Made by a program: the position numbers and the translations under genes. From Paracoccus luteus (GTDB lineage: Bacteria > Pseudomonadota > Alphaproteobacteria > Rhodobacterales > Rhodobacteraceae): DNA of 64,000 nucleotides. Below, piece by piece: positions 61,033 through 64,000 of the stretch. Every line of letters begins with the position of its first letter. Position 1 is the stretch's first letter. The stretch is taken from positions 62,001-126,000 of the forward strand of contig NZ_SDEA01000001.1 of the NCBI RefSeq assembly GCF_004522155.1. Direction: 5' to 3'. The notes under the pieces were generated by a model. The model saw only the letters and a program-made list of their open reading frames with translations. It was not told the DNA's origin and did no database searches.

Positions 61033-61821
61033 TCAGATATTCTCGGACTGCGGCATTCCCAGCACGTGATAGCCGCCGTCCACCTTCACGACCTCGCCCG
61101 TTGTGCAGGCGCCCCAGTCCGACGCCAGCCATGCCGCCGTGCCGCCGATCGCCTCCAGCGTGGCGTTGGCGCGCAGGGGCGCGTTGGCCTCGGTGTGGCG
61201 AAAGGTCTTGCGGGCGCCGCCGATGGCAGCACCTGCCAGGGTCTTCATCGGACCGGGGCTGATGGCGTTCACGCGGATGCCTTGCGGGCCAAGGTCGTTG
61301 GCCAGATAACGCACCGCCGATTCCAGCGCCGCCTTTGCGACCCCCATGACGTTATAGAACGGCGTCACCCGGTTCGACCCGGCATAGGTCAGCGTCAGGA
61401 TCGTGCCCCCTTCGGTCATCAACGGCATGGCGCGGCGGGCGATCTCGATCAGGGAATAACAGGAAATGTCCAGCGACTGCCGAAAATTGGCGCGGCTGGT
61501 GTTGACGAAACGGCCGGTCAGCTCGTCCTTGCTGGAAAAGGCGATGGCGTGGACCACGATGTCCAGCCGGTCCCAGCGGCCGGCCAGCGTGGCAAAGGCC
61601 GCGTCCAGCGAGGCGTCGTCCGTCACGTCAACGTCGACCAGCAGATCCGACCCCAACGAGGCCGCCAGCGGCTGGACCCGCTTGGCGAACGCCTCGCCCT
61701 GATAGGAAAACGCGATCTCGGCCCCCTGCGCGGACAGCGCGCGCGCGATCCCCCAGGCGATCGAGCGATCATTCGCGACACCCATGACAAGCGCGCGTTT
61801 CCCCTGCAGCAATCCAGGCAT
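61033..61821 (-). CDS. fabI: Enoyl-[acyl-carrier-protein] reductase (NADH)
   Basis: Last reductive step of each fatty-acid elongation cycle; 262 aa. The N-terminal RALVMGVANDRSIAWGIARA and the catalytic set Tyr146 (TLTYAGS), Tyr156 and Lys163 (FYNVMGVAKAALE) identify FabI, the triclosan target. The ATG opening MPGLLQGK was chosen over a 51-codon upstream extension that overlaps fabB. It follows fabB by 19 bases in a fabA-fabB-fabI unit. Confidence 0.95.
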   Translation of the reverse strand: MPGLLQGKRALVMGVANDRSIAWGIARALSAQGAEIAFSYQGEAFAKRVQPLAASLGSDLLVDVDVTDDASLDAAFATLAGRWDRLDIVVHAIAFSSKDELTGRFVNTSRANFRQSLDISCYSLIEIARRAMPLMTEGGTILTLTYAGSNRVTPFYNVMGVAKAALESAVRYLANDLGPQGIRVNAISPGPMKTLAGAAIGGARKTFRHTEANAPLRANATLEAIGGTAAWLASDWGACTTGEVVKVDGGYHVLGMPQSENI

Positions 61822-61840
61822 GTCAAACCCTTGTTGAAAA

Positions 61841-63070
61841 TCAGTCCCGGTAACGGGACAGCACCAGCGTCGCGTTGGTGCCCCCAAAACCAAAGCTGTT
61901 CGACAACACGCTGTCAAAGTCCACCCCGTCCACGCGCTGCATGGCGATTTCCTCGGGGCGGATCTCGGGGTCAAGCTGGGTGATGTTGGCGGATGCGGCG
62001 ATGAACCCTTCCTGCATCATCAGCAGGCAATAGATCGCCTCGTGGACGCCGGTCGCGCCCAGGCTGTGGCCGGTCAGCGACTTGGTGGACGACACCGGCG
62101 GCACGCTGCCTTCGCCAAAGACCCGGCGCAGGGCCTGGATCTCGGTCACGTCGCCGGCCTGGGTCGAGGTGCCGTGCGCGTTGACATAGCTGATCTGACG
62201 CCCCTCGGGCAGGGTGGCCAGGGCCAGCCGCATCGACCGCTCGCCTCCCTCGCCGGACGGGGCGACCATGTCATAGCCGTCGCTGGTCGCGCCATAGCCG
62301 GTGACCTCGGCATAGATCTTCGCGCCGCGCGCCAGGGCGTGCTCCAGCTCCTCCAGCACGACGACGCCGCCGCCGCCCGCGATGACGAACCCGTCGCGGG
62401 TCGCGTCGAACGGGCGCGAGGCCGTCGGGGGCGTGTCGTTGTATTTCGACGACATCGCGCCCATCGCGTCGAACAGGCACGACAGCGTCCAGTCCAGCTC
62501 TTCGCCGCCGCCGGCGAAGACGATGTCCTGCTTGCCCATCTGGATCTGCTCGACGCCGTTGCCGATGCAATGCGCGCTGGTCGAACAGGCCGAGGTGATC
62601 GAATAGTTCACACCCTTGATCGAAAACGGCGTGGCCAGGCAGGCCGAGTTCGTGGACGACATGCAGCGCGTGACCATGAACGGTCCCATGCGCTTGGGCG
62701 CGCCCTTTTCGATGACGGTCTGGTGCGCCTGGAAAAAGTTCGAGGTGGACGGCCCGCCCGACCCCATGATCAGGCCGGTGCGGGGGTTGGACACGTCGTC
62801 CGGTTCCAGCCCGCTGTCCGCCACCGCCTGCTGCATGGCGATAAAGTTCCAGGCCGCGCCCTCACCCATGAAGCGCAGGTCGCGCTTGTCCACGTGGGCC
62901 GCGATGTCGATGTCGGGCCTGCCGTGGACCTGGCTGCGGAACCCGTGTTCGGTGTAATCGGGCGCGGCCACGATGCCCGACCGGCCGACGCGCAGGCTGT
63001 CGGTGACCTCGGCGGCGTTGTTGCCGATGGGCGAGACGATGCCCAGCCCTGTGATGACGACGCGGCGCAT
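61841..63070 (-). CDS. fabB: 3-oxoacyl-ACP synthase I (FabB)
   Basis: Condensing enzyme of 409 aa that elongates the unsaturated intermediate made by FabA. The catalytic residues are Cys162 ([12 protein letters not shown]), His299 (NAHGTST), Lys330 and His335 ([12 protein letters not shown]). The C-terminal [15 protein letters not shown] is typical. It starts 18 bases after fabA, the classic fabAB pair of anaerobic-type unsaturated fatty acid synthesis. Confidence 0.95.
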   Translation of the reverse strand: MRRVVITGLGIVSPIGNNAAEVTDSLRVGRSGIVAAPDYTEHGFRSQVHGRPDIDIAAHVDKRDLRFMGEGAAWNFIAMQQAVADSGLEPDDVSNPRTGLIMGSGGPSTSNFFQAHQTVIEKGAPKRMGPFMVTRCMSSTNSACLATPFSIKGVNYSITSACSTSAHCIGNGVEQIQMGKQDIVFAGGGEELDWTLSCLFDAMGAMSSKYNDTPPTASRPFDATRDGFVIAGGGGVVVLEELEHALARGAKIYAEVTGYGATSDGYDMVAPSGEGGERSMRLALATLPEGRQISYVNAHGTSTQAGDVTEIQALRRVFGEGSVPPVSSTKSLTGHSLGATGVHEAIYCLLMMQEGFIAASANITQLDPEIRPEEIAMQRVDGVDFDSVLSNSFGFGGTNATLVLSRYRD

Positions 63071-63088
63071 GGTGCGGCCCTCCTGGCT

Positions 63089-63598
63089 TCAGCTCTCGGA
63101 GAGAGCGACCTTCATGTCCTTGACGAGGTAGATGACCTCGCCGTCGGCCTCGACGATGCCGTCGGCGACGCCCATCGTCAGCCGGCGGGTCTGCACGGCC
63201 TTGGTGAAATCGACCTTGTAGGTCAGCATCCTGCGATCCGGGCGGACCATGCCGGTCAGCTTGACCTCGCCCACCCCCAGCGCATAGCCGCGCCCCTGCC
63301 AGCCGCGCCAGCCCAGGTTGAACCCGGTCAGCTGCCACAGCCCGTCAAGGCCAAGGCAGCCGGGCATGATCGGGTTGCCGGGAAAGTGGCAGGCAAAGAA
63401 CCACAGGTCCGGGGTGATGTCGAACTCGGCCACCACATGGCCCTTGCCGTGCAGGCCGCCATCCTCGCTGATGTCGGTGATGCGGTCCATCATCAGCATC
63501 GGCGGTTCGGGCAGTTGCGCGTTGCCGGGGCCGAACAGCTCGCCCCGCGCGCAGGCCAGCAGCGCATCGCGGTCAAAGCTGGTTCTGTCCATCGCCAT
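63089..63598 (-). CDS. fabA: 3-hydroxydecanoyl-ACP dehydratase/isomerase
   Basis: Dehydratase of 169 aa that introduces and isomerises the cis double bond at C10. His71 ([13 protein letters not shown]) and Asp85 ([13 protein letters not shown]) are the catalytic pair. Two in-frame ATGs two codons apart lie at the start. It is first of the fabA-fabB-fabI unit, with a 119-base gap before the next upstream gene. Confidence 0.95.
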   Translation of the reverse strand: MAMDRTSFDRDALLACARGELFGPGNAQLPEPPMLMMDRITDISEDGGLHGKGHVVAEFDITPDLWFFACHFPGNPIMPGCLGLDGLWQLTGFNLGWRGWQGRGYALGVGEVKLTGMVRPDRRMLTYKVDFTKAVQTRRLTMGVADGIVEADGEVIYLVKDMKVALSES

Positions 63599-63717
63599 CG
63601 TGTGTCCGCCCTGCTATCCGGTCCAGCGCCGGCCGTGTTGACGTTTCGTTTATCATCGCGGCGCGCGGCCGTGCAAGTGCGGGGCCGGTTCCGGGCGGCG
63701 CTGCGCGCCGGGGCGGA

Positions 63718-64000
63718 TCAGAACCACTGCCCCGGTTCGATCAGGCCAAAGTCCATCAGCTGCTGCGCGTCCCACCGGAACGGCTGCGAGTTGCGCCAGG
63801 CGAAGGTCGCGATTTCCGCGCGCGATCCGGGGTTGCGCGCCAGCGCCTTGGCGACCCGGAACGAGGCGACGGCCGCCGTCAGATTATGGTGCCACTGGCA
63901 GGAGTAGGTGTTCATCTCCTCGACGCTCAGCCGGTGGTCGGGCAGCAGGCGCAGCCCCGGTTCGGTGCGGAACAGCGCGATGCGGTCGATGCGGCGGCGG
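63718..64000 (-). CDS. Unknown protein, C-terminal 93 residues (5-prime end off right edge)
   Basis: Only the last 93 codons are visible, and the frame is open at the window edge. The sequence is basic and aromatic, with VEEMNTYSCQWHHNLTAAVA and ATFAWRNSQPFRWDAQQLMD, ending LIEPGQWF. Codon use matches the neighbours, so it is a real gene. I do not recognise the family. It reads toward fabA with a 119-base gap. Confidence 0.7.
   Translation of the reverse strand, partial: RRRIDRIALFRTEPGLRLLPDHRLSVEEMNTYSCQWHHNLTAAVASFRVAKALARNPGSRAEIATFAWRNSQPFRWDAQQLMDFGLIEPGQWF

Overview
The window is GC-rich (about 70% in two 60-base lines counted by hand) and densely packed, with many 1-19 base gene overlaps. 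It looks like a chromosome segment of an alphaproteobacterium of the Rhodobacteraceae, probably Paracoccus or a close relative. The pointers are a Paracoccus-type aa3 oxidase subunit IV, a DUF1491 gene in the era-rnc-lepB-acpS-pdxJ block, a GlpSTPQUV-type glycerol importer, a GbpR-ChvE sugar locus and a fabA-fabB-fabI operon. The genus is inferred from remembered gene content, not from a database search. I saw no rRNA, tRNA, CRISPR array or intact insertion sequence.

Layout. 1-2789: a ChvE-type monosaccharide ABC system (ATPase cut by the left edge, binding protein) divergent from a GbpR-like LysR regulator. 2780-12771: a glycerol / glycerol-3-phosphate block with a GlpR repressor divergent from glpD-glpSTPQUV, then a strong hairpin and glpK. 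12755-17445: a YhaN/YhaO (SbcC/SbcD-like) DNA-processing pair. 17536-24982: a long leftward run of DUF1491, era, rnc, lepB, acpS, a 46-codon ORF, pdxJ, ispE and a secreted TPR protein. 25131-28356: ETF-ubiquinone oxidoreductase divergent from greA. 28351-31674: an acetyltransferase, a 718-base non-coding gap with a 70-bp triplet repeat and a large inverted repeat, azlCD, a lipoprotein and the 53-aa oxidase subunit IV. 31685-38004: MBL hydrolase, acyl-CoA dehydrogenase, Sua5, a cysteine-free uracil-DNA glycosylase, a DsbD-N-like protein and YqgE. 38093-41009: pyrB, a dihydroorotase homologue without zinc ligands, and plsY. 41038-47530: type III polyketide synthase plus methyltransferase, hbdA, etfBA, a cobalamin adenosyltransferase, a twin-TM protein, an SDR and an SH3 protein. 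47760-53169: parC and an IclR gene sharing a tandemly duplicated convergent junction, then malate synthase G. 53272-58996: PLD-family enzyme, host-attachment protein, aspartate aminotransferase, sdhE, MarR regulator, gloA, thyX. 58997-60114: an AT-rich islet with one ParA-like ATPase. 60115-64000: a hydrolase, fabI-fabB-fabA (read leftward as fabA-fabB-fabI) and a truncated gene.

How the genes connect. Glycerol is imported by GlpSTPQUV, phosphorylated by GlpK and oxidised by GlpD. Acyl-CoA dehydrogenase, HbdA, EtfAB and ETF-QO form a dispersed beta-oxidation electron route into the quinone pool, SdhE matures succinate dehydrogenase, and CtaH belongs to the terminal oxidase. Malate synthase G uses glyoxylate and acetyl-CoA. 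FabA/B/I and PlsY serve lipid synthesis.

Most unusual points: the lone low-GC ParA islet; complementary degeneracy in the two Glp ATPases; the duplicated parC/iclR junction; a family-4 UDG with no cysteines; a pseudo-dihydroorotase beside pyrB; and the 46-aa ORF joined by ATGA overlaps to both pdxJ and acpS. No large multi-gene novel system is evident. The ParA islet is the best candidate for something undescribed.
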